From a bacterium (GTDB lineage: Bacteria > UBP4 > UBA4092 > JAOAEQ01): a DNA stretch of 27,391 bases. Both the position numbers and the translations under genes were made by a program. Under the pieces are notes generated by a model, which saw only the letters and a list, made by a program, of their open reading frames with translations, made no database searches and had not been told where the DNA came from. Numbering within the stretch: position 1 is the stretch's first letter; each line of letters starts with the position of its first letter. The stretch spans positions 1 to 27,391 of the forward strand of contig JAOAEQ010000034.1 in NCBI GenBank assembly GCA_026416715.1, in the 5' to 3' direction. Of the stretch, positions 16,622 through 25,479 are shown piece by piece.

Positions 16622-17719
16622 TTATACAATGCGAACATATCGTTTTCCCGAAAGTTCGCGAATCAATCCTTGCAACTCTAATTCTAGCAGAAATTGGGCT
16701 AATTTTGCTGGCGAAAATGAAGTTGCCACTGAAATCTGGTCAATATGGAGCGGTTCTGCAGAAAGCAAGCTGATAATTTTTTGTTTTTCTGCGGAGAGCG
16801 AATTCAAATTGCTTCCTGGCTTCTTTTCTATCGACGTTCGTTCAATACTAAATCCGAATTCAATTAAAATATCATTAACATCCACGACCAATTTCGCTCC
16901 CTGCTGAATCAACCGATTTGTTCCGCGACTGGTAGGAGTCGTAATATTTCCTGGTACCGCGAATACGAGCCGATTTTGGTCTAATGCGTGTTGTGCAGTT
17001 AGTAACGCCCCGCTAGTATCCGTTGCCTCTATAATGACTACACCAAGACATAATCCGCTAATGATCCGATTCCGTTTTGGAAAATTATCAGAATGCGGTG
17101 GGGTCAACATCGGAAATTCGGATATCATACAGCCGGAAGAAATAATTCGTTCACGTAATCCACGGTTCTCGCGCGGGTAACATACCGATAAACCATTGCC
17201 GACAACTGCGATGGTTCTCCCGCCGGCATCAATCGCTCCTAGATGTGCTTCGGTATCTATCCCACGGGCAAACCCACTAACTACAGTCGCTCCGGCTGCA
17301 ACTAAATCCTGGGCAAATTTCCGGGCGATTAATCCTCCGTAAATGGTTGCGCGTCGTGAACCAACTATCGCTACTGCGCGTACATCGTCAGCCACAACTT
17401 TTCCTTGGATATAGAGCAATACTGGATAATCCGGGATCGTTCTTAGTCGCTGAGGATATTCCGCATCAAGATATGTTATGATATCAACTCCATTTTGCTT
17501 CGCTAACGCCAATTCTTCTTCTGGACGATATTCATGCTTATGGTTGATAATTGCCGTAGCAAGATGCTCGGAAATCCCGTTTACCTTAACCAACGCGGAT
17601 TTATTCGCTGATAATACCGCCTCCGGAGAACCAAACACGTCAATTAAATATCGAAAGCGGATATCACCGATACCAGGGACTGTCCGTAAAGTTAACCACG
17701 CTGAGATATCTTGGCGCAT
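16622..17719 (-). CDS. dprA: DNA-processing protein DprA
   Basis: The 365-residue DprA/Smf protein binds incoming single-stranded DNA and loads RecA during natural transformation. An N-terminal helix-hairpin-helix-like segment (about 1-60, VPGIGDIRF) precedes the Rossmann-like DprA core. The core has IVGSRRAT at 118-125, SGFARGID at 148-155, VVGNGLSVCYPREN at about 172-185, FPKRNRIISGL and SGALLTAQHALDQ. A C-terminal winged-helix of about 65 residues (KQKIISLLSAEPLHIDQI) completes the common long form. With pilB, pilC and pilT nearby it suggests, but does not prove, competence. topA follows after 12 bases, and the two are likely cotranscribed. Confidence 0.96.
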   Translation of the reverse strand: MRQDISAWLTLRTVPGIGDIRFRYLIDVFGSPEAVLSANKSALVKVNGISEHLATAIINHKHEYRPEEELALAKQNGVDIITYLDAEYPQRLRTIPDYPVLLYIQGKVVADDVRAVAIVGSRRATIYGGLIARKFAQDLVAAGATVVSGFARGIDTEAHLGAIDAGGRTIAVVGNGLSVCYPRENRGLRERIISSGCMISEFPMLTPPHSDNFPKRNRIISGLCLGVVIIEATDTSGALLTAQHALDQNRLVFAVPGNITTPTSRGTNRLIQQGAKLVVDVNDILIEFGFSIERTSIEKKPGSNLNSLSAEKQKIISLLSAEPLHIDQISVATSFSPAKLAQFLLELELQGLIRELSGKRYVRIV

Positions 17720-17797
17720 AGACTATTCAGTATACTCATCAATCGACTCGGAGTTATCGGAGCACTGCAACCAGCATTCTCCGAAATATTTTCATTG

Positions 17798-18352
17798 TCA
17801 TGGTAACCAGTCGCGAAGAAACGAAGGTAGGTCTTCCGAAGAAAGAATTCCGAAAGCAAAAACAGCATAGATGATTAGGCCAATAAGGACCACCGAAAAA
17901 ATAAATTTAAACCACGTACTTTGGAATACTCGAGCGATTCCTTTTCCAGCCATTTGAACTACTTGCACGATAAATTGGTCCGGTCGAGCCAGAGACATCT
18001 GATGGTCAAGTCTTTTTTCAAGCAATCCAATCGTCTCATTAATACAGATGAACGCACTGTTCCACTCACTCTCCAATCGTTTTCGCGCAATATCACTCAA
18101 TTGCGATACATAATCAGTTGTTGCGACCCGCGAAATGATATCCATAATCATTTGCCCAACTTCTTTTTCCGATTCTAATAGGTCCAGCAGGATTTCTTGC
18201 CGTCGAGCAATATTATTTTTCAATGTAAGAAATTCGTCAGATGACATTGACATTAGCTCAGAATTAGAATCAAAAATCCCATGGAATGTAATCCAATCTT
18301 CAAGTAACAATTCTAGTTCGTTAATTTGCTTTCGTATCGTTTTTGCACTCAT
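17798..18352 (-). CDS. Uncharacterised tail-anchored coiled-coil protein
   Basis: I do not recognise this 184-residue protein. It is mostly helical and charged, with likely coiled coil at about residues 4-70 (heptad-like Leu/Ile in IRKQINELELLLEDW and IARRQEILLDLLESEKEV). It has a single membrane segment near the C-terminus (about 148-170, FIFSVVLIGLIIYAVFAFGIL) followed by a short tail, so most of it should be cytoplasmic. ATG at 18352 is preferred to the TTG two codons earlier. It lies between pilC (155 bases upstream) and dprA (78 bases downstream) on the same strand. Position suggests a pilus or DNA-uptake accessory, but it could be an unrelated passenger. Confidence 0.7.
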   Translation of the reverse strand: MSAKTIRKQINELELLLEDWITFHGIFDSNSELMSMSSDEFLTLKNNIARRQEILLDLLESEKEVGQMIMDIISRVATTDYVSQLSDIARKRLESEWNSAFICINETIGLLEKRLDHQMSLARPDQFIVQVVQMAGKGIARVFQSTWFKFIFSVVLIGLIIYAVFAFGILSSEDLPSFLRDWLP

Positions 18353-18506
18353 AGCCAACTTGGATTATTTAGAATGAACGATTAACCCTCGATAAATATC
18401 GTGTGTTCCTATCAGGACCATACAACTTTACATCGCATTTGTCCAACATTCTATGCCGAGAAATACGCAATCACTCCGCTTAGGTACCCATTTTAAGTTC
18501 TTTTTC

Positions 18507-19733
18507 CTATTTTGCCGCTACGACATTAACCATATTAAATACCGGCAAATACATCGCAATAACTATTCCTCCGACGATAACCCCCATGACTGCAATCATA
18601 ATCGGTTCAAGCATCGAAGTTAACGCCGCTACCGCAGCATCAACTTGGTCTTCATAAAATTCAGAGATTTTATTCAACATCTCTTCCAAGGCACCGGTTT
18701 TTTCTCCCACATCAATCATTCGGGTTACCATAGGCGGAAATACACCAGTTTGAGCTAGCGGTCCTGCAATAGTTTCACCTTGTTGAATACTATTTTTAGT
18801 TTTATTCACTGCATTTTCAACCACCACGTTCCCCGCGGTTTTTGCCACAATTTCTAATGCATTCAAAATATTCACGCCTGACCGAACTAACGTCCCTAAC
18901 GTTCGGGTGAACTTTGCCACGGCAACTTTCCGGAACAAATCACCAAAAACTGGCATATTTAATTTTAGCGTATCAAATTGCAGTCGTCCTTTAGGGGTAT
19001 TCACATACCGTTTTAATACATACCCAATTATCACGAGCGCAATCAGCCATACATACCAGAATTTCCGAATAATCTGGCTAAGCCCAACAATAATCTGGGT
19101 CGGTAAAGGCAGTTGCGCATCAAAGCTACGATAAATGGATTCGAATGTCGGAATAACTTTAATCAAAATGAAAATCACAATCAGCACGGCAATAATTGAA
19201 ACTACTGCTGGATACACCATTGCCGATTTAACTTTCCGCCGTAACGACCCGGTTTTCTCTAAATACGCAGCTAATTGATTCATAATACTATCAAGCATTC
19301 CACTTGCTTCACCTGCACGAACCATACTTACATAAAGCTGACTGAAAACCTTCGGATGTTTTTCGAGTGCAGCGGTGAAAGTACTTCCAGCTTCAACATC
19401 TTTTCTAACTTCAACAACAACTTTACGCAAATTCGGATTTTCCAGCTGTTCTCCAAGCACATCCAAACTTTCAATTAACGGCAACCCAGCACTTATCATA
19501 GTTGCTAATTGCCGACTGAAAATTATTAAATCATCTAAATTAATTCGCCCGCGGGCGAAACTTAATCGCGGTCGTTTCCCCACTGCGGTTTTCCCCCGCT
19601 CCTCCGACAACGAAGTAACCAGCAATCCTTGCGAACGAAGCATTTTAATTACCACTTCCTGTGACGGAGCTTCCACGCTCCCATCAACAATTTTCCCCTG
19701 AGCATTCCTTGCGACATATCTATAGGTAGGCAT
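18507..19733 (-). CDS. pilC: Type IV pilus inner-membrane platform protein PilC
   Basis: The 408-residue GspF/PilC family protein anchors the pilus motor in the inner membrane and couples the PilB/PilT ATPases to pilin movement. The N-terminus YRYVARNAQGKIVDGSVEA is typical. Two T2SSF domains (about residues 62-190 and 265-390) each carry the GL.(L/I)..L conserved helices and are followed by membrane helices, with a hydrophobic anchor at the C-terminus (MIAVMGVIVGGIVIAMYLPVF). ATG at 19733 is chosen because GGAGG lies about 8 bases upstream; upstream ATG and TTG codons give non-homologous extensions. It lies 40 bases after pilB. Confidence 0.95.
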   Translation of the reverse strand: MPTYRYVARNAQGKIVDGSVEAPSQEVVIKMLRSQGLLVTSLSEERGKTAVGKRPRLSFARGRINLDDLIIFSRQLATMISAGLPLIESLDVLGEQLENPNLRKVVVEVRKDVEAGSTFTAALEKHPKVFSQLYVSMVRAGEASGMLDSIMNQLAAYLEKTGSLRRKVKSAMVYPAVVSIIAVLIVIFILIKVIPTFESIYRSFDAQLPLPTQIIVGLSQIIRKFWYVWLIALVIIGYVLKRYVNTPKGRLQFDTLKLNMPVFGDLFRKVAVAKFTRTLGTLVRSGVNILNALEIVAKTAGNVVVENAVNKTKNSIQQGETIAGPLAQTGVFPPMVTRMIDVGEKTGALEEMLNKISEFYEDQVDAAVAALTSMLEPIMIAVMGVIVGGIVIAMYLPVFNMVNVVAAK

Positions 19734-19773
19734 ACCTTCCCTCCTCATACCCAAAATAATCGAGTGTTATTAT

Positions 19774-21489
19774 TTATAATTCGTTACCTAATGTTACACT
19801 TAATACTTCTTCTACGGTCGTTGTTCCGTCGAGTACTTTTAAAATCCCGCTATCCCGAAGAGTCCGCATTCCTTTTTCTTTCGCTAATCTTTTTATCACA
19901 GAAGCACTCGCTTTATCAACAATTGCTTCGCGGATTTTTTCGTTTATGGTTAAAATTTCATATAACGCTTGCCGACCACGATATCCGCTTTTATGACAAT
20001 AATCACAGCCTGTTCCGCGGTAGAACCGCAATGATTCCGGATCTCGGTCAGTTATTCCCAGCGTCCGAACGATTTCCGCGGTCGGCGTATATACTTCCTT
20101 ACAGCGGGGACATATCTGCCGCACTAACCGTTGTGCGACTACCATTAACAGCGAGGCAGCAACTAAAAATGGCTGAACACCCATATCGGTTAATCGAGTT
20201 ATTGAACTCGGCGCATCATTGGTATGTAAGGTACTTAACACTAAATGGCCGGTTAACGCTGCTTTAATAGCGATTTCTGCTGTTTCATAATCTCGAATTT
20301 CTCCCACCAGGATAATATCCGGGTCTTGCCGTAAAAAAGAACGTAATGCTGAAGCAAAAGTTAACCCAATATCTTCTTTCACTTGCACCTGATTTATCCC
20401 TTTAAGCTGATATTCAACCGGATCTTCAGCGGTCATAATATTTCGTGTCGGACTATTGATGGTACTCAATGCGGAATATAGGGTCGTCGTTTTTCCACTT
20501 CCGGTCGGTCCGGTAACCAGAATCATCCCATACGGTTTCCGAATAACTTCCTGGAATGTCTGCAGGTGGTCAGGTTCAAATCCCAGTCGAGTTAAATCTA
20601 ATACCAATCCTCCGCGGTCAAGAATTCGCATAACAATTTTTTCCCCAAATATTGTCGGAATACACGAAACTCGCATATCGACCACTCGATCAGCCACCCG
20701 AACCTTAAACCGACCATCCTGTGGTAACCGTCGTTCCGCAATATCCAGTTCCGCAAGAATCTTAATCCGCGAGGTTATTGCCGCATGGAGTCGTTTGGGT
20801 GGTGGAGCAACTTCGTGAAGCACACCATCAATTCGATATCGAACCCGTAACGAATCTTCATACGGTTCAATATGGATATCACTTGCGCGTTCTTTAATAG
20901 CTTCCTGAATAATCACGTTCACTAATTTAACTACAGGCGCATCTTCAGCCATATCTTTAATTTGCGCTAAATCCAGCTCTTTTTCATCCGCAACGAGTTC
21001 AATATCGGTTTTGATTTCTTCAATATCTTTCAGGGTTTCCTGGATAACATCTTGTTTCCGATAATATTGTTCAATTGCGCGGTTGATTTCGGATTCGTAA
21101 CTGATTAATGGAATAATTTCGTTGCCAGTTAAGACTTTTAATTCATCGAGAATATAAATATTTGCTGGGTCAGCTAACGCTACAGTCAGCTGATTCCCGG
21201 TTTTATCTACCGGAATGATCTTATATCTACGAACAATATCTTCTGGAATAGTTTTAATTATCTGCGGGTCAATTTCATAATGAGACAGCGTGATATACGG
21301 AATGCCAAGCTGACGACCGAGTGCTGCAGCAATCGTCTCTTCGGAAGCAAATCCAAGACTAATTAGCACATCACCAAGCCTTTTCCCCATTTTCTTCTGC
21401 TGCGCTAACGCCTGTTGTAACTGTTCCTCGGTAATAACTCCTTCAGCAACTAACATTTCGCCGAGTCGTTGTCGGTGGGTTAATGCCAT
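19774..21489 (-). CDS. pilB: Type IV pilus assembly ATPase PilB
   Basis: The 571-residue GspE/PilB hexameric ATPase drives pilus extension. An N-terminal MshEN-type domain (about 8-145; LGEMLVAEGVITEEQL, RLGDVLISLGFASEE) can bind c-di-GMP in some relatives. The motor follows: Asp box DIHIEPYEDSLRVRYRIDG at 204-222, Walker A GPTGSGKTT at 327-335, Walker B DPDIILVGEIRD at 389-400, His box GHLVLSTLHTNDA at 414-426. Two CxxC pairs (460-463, 495-498) form the zinc module diagnostic of extension rather than retraction ATPases. ATG at 21489 is preferred over TTG at 21501. It is followed by pilC; no pilin, pilM-Q or pilD genes are in the window. Confidence 0.96.
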   Translation of the reverse strand: MALTHRQRLGEMLVAEGVITEEQLQQALAQQKKMGKRLGDVLISLGFASEETIAAALGRQLGIPYITLSHYEIDPQIIKTIPEDIVRRYKIIPVDKTGNQLTVALADPANIYILDELKVLTGNEIIPLISYESEINRAIEQYYRKQDVIQETLKDIEEIKTDIELVADEKELDLAQIKDMAEDAPVVKLVNVIIQEAIKERASDIHIEPYEDSLRVRYRIDGVLHEVAPPPKRLHAAITSRIKILAELDIAERRLPQDGRFKVRVADRVVDMRVSCIPTIFGEKIVMRILDRGGLVLDLTRLGFEPDHLQTFQEVIRKPYGMILVTGPTGSGKTTTLYSALSTINSPTRNIMTAEDPVEYQLKGINQVQVKEDIGLTFASALRSFLRQDPDIILVGEIRDYETAEIAIKAALTGHLVLSTLHTNDAPSSITRLTDMGVQPFLVAASLLMVVAQRLVRQICPRCKEVYTPTAEIVRTLGITDRDPESLRFYRGTGCDYCHKSGYRGRQALYEILTINEKIREAIVDKASASVIKRLAKEKGMRTLRDSGILKVLDGTTTVEEVLSVTLGNEL

Positions 21490-21538
21490 AAGCGAAATCA
21501 ACGAATTGAATAAGTAATTTTGCGTTTTGTGTGTTGAT

Positions 21539-22138
21539 TCAACCTACATTTTTACCATAAACCGACGAATCCCGCAAGTATTGATATACTTTTTCTGGTA
21601 AAAAATACCGAATTGGCTTCCCATTCTTGATTCGTTTTCGGATTTCACTCGCAGAAATATTTATTGGCTCGAGCCGCAATATTTTTATTTTCCGGCGAAT
21701 GGTTGCATCAAGTGAACTAAAGGTAAACCCAGTGCGGGGCGCGACTATAAATCGGCATAACTCTAATAATTCCTCCGCTTTCTTCCAGGTATATATTTCC
21801 GTTAAAGCATCCATTCCGATAATAAAATACAATACGGCCGTGTTTCCATACTTTTTCTGCAATAATCTTATAGTATCTATTGTATATGATGTATCACGTC
21901 GTTTCAATTCTAGGTCAGAAACCACAAACTGCGGATTGCCAGAAATTGCTAATTTCGTCATCTGCAACCGATGTTCTGCTGATGCGATTCCTTTCAGGTT
22001 TTTATGCGGTGGTATCGCTGCCGGGATAAAAATAATTTTATCCAACGCAAACTGACTGAGACTTTCTTGCGCGATAATCAGATGACCAATATGAATCGGA
22101 TTAAATGTACCGCCGAATATACCTAGTCGTATTGCCAT
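21539..22138 (-). CDS. nadD: Nicotinate-nucleotide adenylyltransferase NadD
   Basis: The 199-residue nucleotidyltransferase joins ATP and nicotinate mononucleotide to make deamido-NAD. The HxGH-type motif GGTFNPIHIGH is at residues 9-19 and ISASEIRKRI (the ISSTxIR motif) is near the C-terminus. PPHK at about 48-51 is also conserved. ATG at 22138 gives the canonical MAIRLGIFGGTF start; the TTG four codons upstream is unlikely. It follows proA by 86 bases, the common proBA-nadD neighbourhood, and precedes pilB by 49 bases. Neither obg nor rsfS is present here. Confidence 0.96.
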   Translation of the reverse strand: MAIRLGIFGGTFNPIHIGHLIIAQESLSQFALDKIIFIPAAIPPHKNLKGIASAEHRLQMTKLAISGNPQFVVSDLELKRRDTSYTIDTIRLLQKKYGNTAVLYFIIGMDALTEIYTWKKAEELLELCRFIVAPRTGFTFSSLDATIRRKIKILRLEPINISASEIRKRIKNGKPIRYFLPEKVYQYLRDSSVYGKNVG

Positions 22139-22162
22139 GCGAAATCCCAATAGAAAATCTAA

Positions 22163-22212
22163 AATCCAAATAAATGCGGTAATTAACTAAACATCAATTG
22201 ATTATTTGGATT
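22163..22212 (-). terminator. Inverted repeat after proA, possible terminator
   Basis: AATCCAAATAA (22163-22173) and TTATTTGGATT (22202-22212) form a perfect 11-bp stem around a 28-base loop just after the proA stop. On the minus strand the stem is followed by a T-rich stretch (TTTAGATTTTC). The AT-rich stem and long loop make it a weak or leaky terminator at best. Confidence 0.35.
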
Positions 22213-22224
22213 CGGGTTTTCTTT

Positions 22225-23481
22225 TTACGTTCTGATTTGTCCTTCCCCGAAAACAATATATTTTTGACAGGTTAATTCTTCGAGTCCCATCGGGCCTCGT
22301 GCGTGGAGTTTATCGGTGCTAATCCCAATTTCAGCGCCAAGCCCGAATTCGTAGCCGTCATTAAACCGAGTTGAAGCATTAACAAATACCGCTGAGGAAT
22401 CTACTTCTCGGATAAACTTCCATGCTTGGCGATAATTCTGGGTGATTATGGCATCAGAATGCATCGATCCGTATTGGGTAATGAATGCGATGGCACTATC
22501 AATATCATCCACAATTTTGACTGATAGAATTAAATCGTTATATTCGGTTGACCAATCTTCTGCCGTGGCTAGAATTGCTTTTGGGTATAACTTGACTACT
22601 TCCGGGCATCCGCGAATTTCTACGCCAGCCGCACTCAATCGGTCTAGCATCCGTGGTAGAAACACTGTCGCAATATCTTTATGCACTAAAAGATTCTCGA
22701 TAGCGTTACACACCGCAGGACGCTGAACTTTCGCATTAAAAGTTACCTCTTCAGCTATAGTTAAATCCGCTTCGGCGTCAACATACACCGCACAAACTCC
22801 TTTATAATGTTTAATGACCGGCATTGTTGCTTGCTCAACTACGGTGCGAATTAACGATTCGCCTCCCCGCGGAATAATAACATCAAGATACTGGTTCAGT
22901 TTCAGGAGTTCATTGATTGCCTGCCGGTCAGGAGTTGAAACAAACGAAATAACAGCTGGCGGAACATTATATTTCCTGCATACGTCTTGCATAACTTCGA
23001 CTAATATTTTATTTGAATGAATAGATTCACTGCCACCTCGAAGGATCACCGCATTACCGGATTTCAAACATAATCCGGCAGCATCGACGGTAACATTCGG
23101 TCGCGATTCATAGATTATTCCAATAACGCCTAGCGGAACTCGCATTTTCCCAACAAGTAAACCGTTCGGCCTGCGCCACATTCGGGTTATTTCTCCTACC
23201 GGGTCTGGAAGTTTAACAATTTCGCGTAATCCATCTGCCATTAGTTTTATCCGAGCAGGAGTTAATGTTAATCGGTCGAGAAACGATTTTGATACCCCAG
23301 CCGTTTTTCCGGTTGCAATATCTTTTTCATTTTCAGTGATAATTTTTTCTTGCTGAATTTCTATTGCGTCAGCAATTTCCGATAGAACGAGATTTTTAAT
23401 GCTACTCGATACCGTAGCGATTGTTCGCGCAGCGGATTTCGCCTGGCGCGCTAATTCAATAATTTGTTCTTTCAGTTCCAT
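22225..23481 (-). CDS. proA: Gamma-glutamyl phosphate reductase
   Basis: The 418-residue aldehyde-dehydrogenase-fold enzyme reduces gamma-glutamyl phosphate with NADPH in proline synthesis. The catalytic cysteine is Cys258 in VQRPAVCNAIENLLVH. The NADP-binding and substrate segments PLGVIGIIYESRPNVTVDAAGL, SGNAVILRGGSE and VIIPRGGESLIR are intact, and the C-terminal LGAEIGISTDKLHARGPMGLEELT is diagnostic. The ATG at 23481 has AGGA about 11 bases upstream. It is the first gene of the long minus-strand run and has its own promoter facing the ADP-ribosylglycohydrolase gene. proB is not in the window. Confidence 0.97.
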   Translation of the reverse strand: MELKEQIIELARQAKSAARTIATVSSSIKNLVLSEIADAIEIQQEKIITENEKDIATGKTAGVSKSFLDRLTLTPARIKLMADGLREIVKLPDPVGEITRMWRRPNGLLVGKMRVPLGVIGIIYESRPNVTVDAAGLCLKSGNAVILRGGSESIHSNKILVEVMQDVCRKYNVPPAVISFVSTPDRQAINELLKLNQYLDVIIPRGGESLIRTVVEQATMPVIKHYKGVCAVYVDAEADLTIAEEVTFNAKVQRPAVCNAIENLLVHKDIATVFLPRMLDRLSAAGVEIRGCPEVVKLYPKAILATAEDWSTEYNDLILSVKIVDDIDSAIAFITQYGSMHSDAIITQNYRQAWKFIREVDSSAVFVNASTRFNDGYEFGLGAEIGISTDKLHARGPMGLEELTCQKYIVFGEGQIRT

Positions 23482-23529
23482 TTAGATTAGTCCTTAAAAA
23501 TAAAGATAGAATTTTGATTCATCTGCATA

Positions 23530-23559
23530 AGTATAGTCGTTATCCGATACGCATTGCAA
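23530..23559 (-). promoter_or_regulatory. Probable sigma-70 promoter for proA
   Basis: On the minus strand TTGCAA (23559-23554) and TATACT (23535-23530, five of six) are 18 bases apart. The predicted transcript starts near 23523, about 40 bases before the proA ATG. It lies in the 173-base divergent gap. Confidence 0.5.
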
Positions 23560-23654
23560 GTATTATTTTGTGTTTTATTATAATTTGAATTATTTCGGAT
23601 TGACAAGTATACTATCTACCGATGATTTTCAATAGCAGGGAAAAGGGGTGACCC

Positions 23655-24989
23655 ATGAAAATTGAGTTATTTAAATTAAATGAAATTAAAGATAGATTAC
23701 ATCAGTTTGAGAATTGGTATCGATATAAAAAAGAACTTGGTGCGGATTTAAGCTATATTGAACAAGAAGCTATGCGCGATTTCGATAAATTAATCAAAAG
23801 AACGAAACGGCTGAAAGAAGGGATTACCACCGCGTATATCGAACCGATGTCGTTGCATCAAATTCGGGTAACTCGACCTAAAGGTCCACGTATATTACCA
23901 ATGACTTTATCCCAGGAAGAATTATTGAACAAAATTTTTGGCGGCTGGCTCGGGCGTGGGGCGGGTTGCGTGCTGGGAATCCCAGTTGAAGGATTCGATA
24001 AAGCTCAAATTGCGAAATTCTGCGAGTTTATTGGTCAGTCCTATCCGCTGGATGATTTTTTTATCAATATACCGTTTCAGCAATATCAGCAATTGCATTA
24101 TGGAACAACTCCGATGAATAAGTTTATTCGCGACCAGATTGAATATCTTGGTGCAGATGATGATTTAGCATATACCATACTAAATTTAGTAATTATCGAA
24201 AAATACGGTTTCAAGTTCACCAACAAAGATGTTGGTAAAGAATGGCTTGACCGATTACCTATCGCTTGCACCGCGGAAGAAGTTGCCTTAACTAATTTAC
24301 GTCGCGGCATTATGCCGCCGAAATCTGCCAGGGTTGATAATCCGTTTGCAGAATGGATTGGTGCGGATATTCGGTCGGACATCTGGGGATATACAACCCC
24401 GGGACTACCGGAACTTGCTGCGGAATTCGCTTATCGCGATGCTTCCGTGTCTCATATTAAAAATGGTGTTTATGGCGCAATGTTTTTCAGTGCGACTATT
24501 TCCGCTGCATTTGTTGAATCTGATATTGATACCTTAATTGAAATTGGGTTATCCGAAATTCCTGCTAACTGTAGGTTAGCGGAAGCGATTCGATTAACGG
24601 TTCAATGGTATCGAGATTCTGGGAATAATTGGGAGGTAACCCGTCAGAAAATTGATGACCGATATGGTTACCTACATATGGCAGATACAATCCAGAACGC
24701 GTGTTTCACCATTTTAGGGCTCCTTCACGGTAAGCTTGACTTTACGAAAACGCTCGCTTATACTGTTATGGCAGGATATGATACCGATTGCACCGGTGCC
24801 ACCGCCGGGTCGATTCTCGGAATTATCCTTGGTGCAAACCAGATTCCGAAAAAATGGTATCAGCGGTTTAATGACCGGATTATTAGTTATGTTCGCGGAA
24901 TGGAAGATAACCGAATATCGGAATTAGCTCAGCGAACATTGGCGGTCGCCCAGAAGGTGACGCGTCATTATAGAAAACCAGGAAATTGA
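23655..24989 (+). CDS. ADP-ribosylglycohydrolase (DraG/ARH) family protein
   Basis: The 444-residue protein carries the ARH-fold domain at about residues 88-405. Motifs are IFGGWLGRGAGCVLGIPVEG (about 94-113), the first metal-site segment ADDDLAYT at 167-174, and the C-terminal metal site AGYDTDCTGATAGSILG at 373-389. The family removes ADP-ribose from proteins or related substrates using two Mg ions. The first 85 residues form a charged helical extension outside the usual domain. This DDDxxY variety differs from classic DraG (TDDT), and its substrate is unknown. A GGGGTGA ribosome site lies 4 bases before the ATG. The leu operon promoter begins directly after its stop, so it is a separate unit. 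Confidence 0.85.
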   Translation: MKIELFKLNEIKDRLHQFENWYRYKKELGADLSYIEQEAMRDFDKLIKRTKRLKEGITTAYIEPMSLHQIRVTRPKGPRILPMTLSQEELLNKIFGGWLGRGAGCVLGIPVEGFDKAQIAKFCEFIGQSYPLDDFFINIPFQQYQQLHYGTTPMNKFIRDQIEYLGADDDLAYTILNLVIIEKYGFKFTNKDVGKEWLDRLPIACTAEEVALTNLRRGIMPPKSARVDNPFAEWIGADIRSDIWGYTTPGLPELAAEFAYRDASVSHIKNGVYGAMFFSATISAAFVESDIDTLIEIGLSEIPANCRLAEAIRLTVQWYRDSGNNWEVTRQKIDDRYGYLHMADTIQNACFTILGLLHGKLDFTKTLAYTVMAGYDTDCTGATAGSILGIILGANQIPKKWYQRFNDRIISYVRGMEDNRISELAQRTLAVAQKVTRHYRKPGN

Positions 24990-24996
24990 ATTTAAC

Positions 24997-25025
24997 TTGA
25001 TTTTTGTTCAATTCAGTGGTATACT
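24997..25025 (+). promoter_or_regulatory. Sigma-70 promoter of the leucine operon T-box leader
   Basis: TTGATT (24997-25002) and TATACT (25020-25025, five of six) are exactly 17 bases apart. The predicted start near 25032 sits just before the first conserved T-box stem. Nothing else in the short gap after the preceding stop codon could drive the leader. Confidence 0.65.
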
Positions 25026-25037
25026 AATTATAAAAGT

Positions 25038-25405
25038 TAAAAGCGATGAAGAGGAGTAGTAGTTCGGCACTCTGCGTAGAGAGAGTCGGGTGTTGTGGTG
25101 GAAGCCCGATACCAGAACCGAACGAACTCGCCTTGGAGCTGCATGGGTGAAAACTTAAAAACGAAAGAACGGTACAACGAACAATCTACTTGTATATAAC
25201 TGTTAAGTTTTCCGTTTTTCAGTTTTTCAGTGAGTAGTTCATGCCGGTTGCAACCGTTATCTTGCATAAATTGAGCCCTGTGAACAAAAGGTAGGATTCT
25301 TTTGAAAACAGGGGAAGCAGGGTGGTACCACGGGGTATTGTGGGTATATAACTGCAAACTTCGTCCCTGACTGAATCAATGAATTCAGTCAGGGATTTTT
25401 TATTA
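25038..25405 (+). promoter_or_regulatory. T-box riboswitch, leucine-specific (CUC specifier)
   Basis: This is a full T-box leader that senses uncharged tRNA and opens transcription. Stem I elements run from GATGAAGAGGAGTAGTA (25045-25061), through AGAGAG at its AG-bulge region, to the conserved CCTTGGAGC at 25131-25139. The specifier CTC (Leu) is at 25127-25129, immediately before that landmark. A 9-bp helix (25150-25158 with 25203-25211) fits stem II, and CCCTGT/ACAGGG (25276-25281, 25308-25313) fits stem III. The T-box motif AGGGTGGTACCACG is at 25319-25332; its TGGT at 25323-25326 would pair with the tRNA acceptor end. CGTCCCT (25362-25368) can pair with it (antiterminator) or join the terminator. 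The leuA gene downstream agrees with a Leu specifier. Confidence 0.95.
25364..25402 (+). terminator. T-box intrinsic terminator
   Basis: TCCCTGACTGAAT (25364-25376) and ATTCAGTCAGGGA (25383-25395) form a perfect 13-bp stem with a 6-base loop, followed by six T residues and more T-rich sequence. Its 5' arm overlaps the antiterminator-pairing CGTCCCT, giving the mutually exclusive structures expected of a T-box. Confidence 0.93.
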
Positions 25406-25414
25406 TATTATATT

Positions 25415-25442
25415 TTGTTATAACGAATACTGCGAATATAAA
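25415..25442 (+). promoter_or_regulatory. Possible second promoter between T-box and leader peptide
   Basis: TTGTTA (25415-25420) and TATAAA (25437-25442) are 16 bases apart, in AT-rich sequence directly after the T-box terminator. If real, it would make a transcript starting near 25449 that carries the leader peptide and leuA without the T-box. The boxes are imperfect and the region is AT-rich, so chance is a serious alternative. Confidence 0.3.
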
Positions 25443-25479
25443 CAAATTATTCAAAATAGTTATGAAAGGAGTAGCCAAT

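Noticed and set aside
19764-20267. A 167-codon open frame on the plus strand
   Set aside because: It is antisense to the pilB 3' end, whose zinc and His-box motifs are unambiguous; no Shine-Dalgarno or homology is visible.
23600-23615. TTGACA and TACTAT just upstream of the ADP-ribosylglycohydrolase gene, as a promoter
   Set aside because: The boxes are only four bases apart; neither has a properly spaced partner, so no promoter is called.
25037-25357. A 106-codon open frame on the minus strand
   Set aside because: It is antisense to the T-box leader; structured RNA explains the sequence fully.
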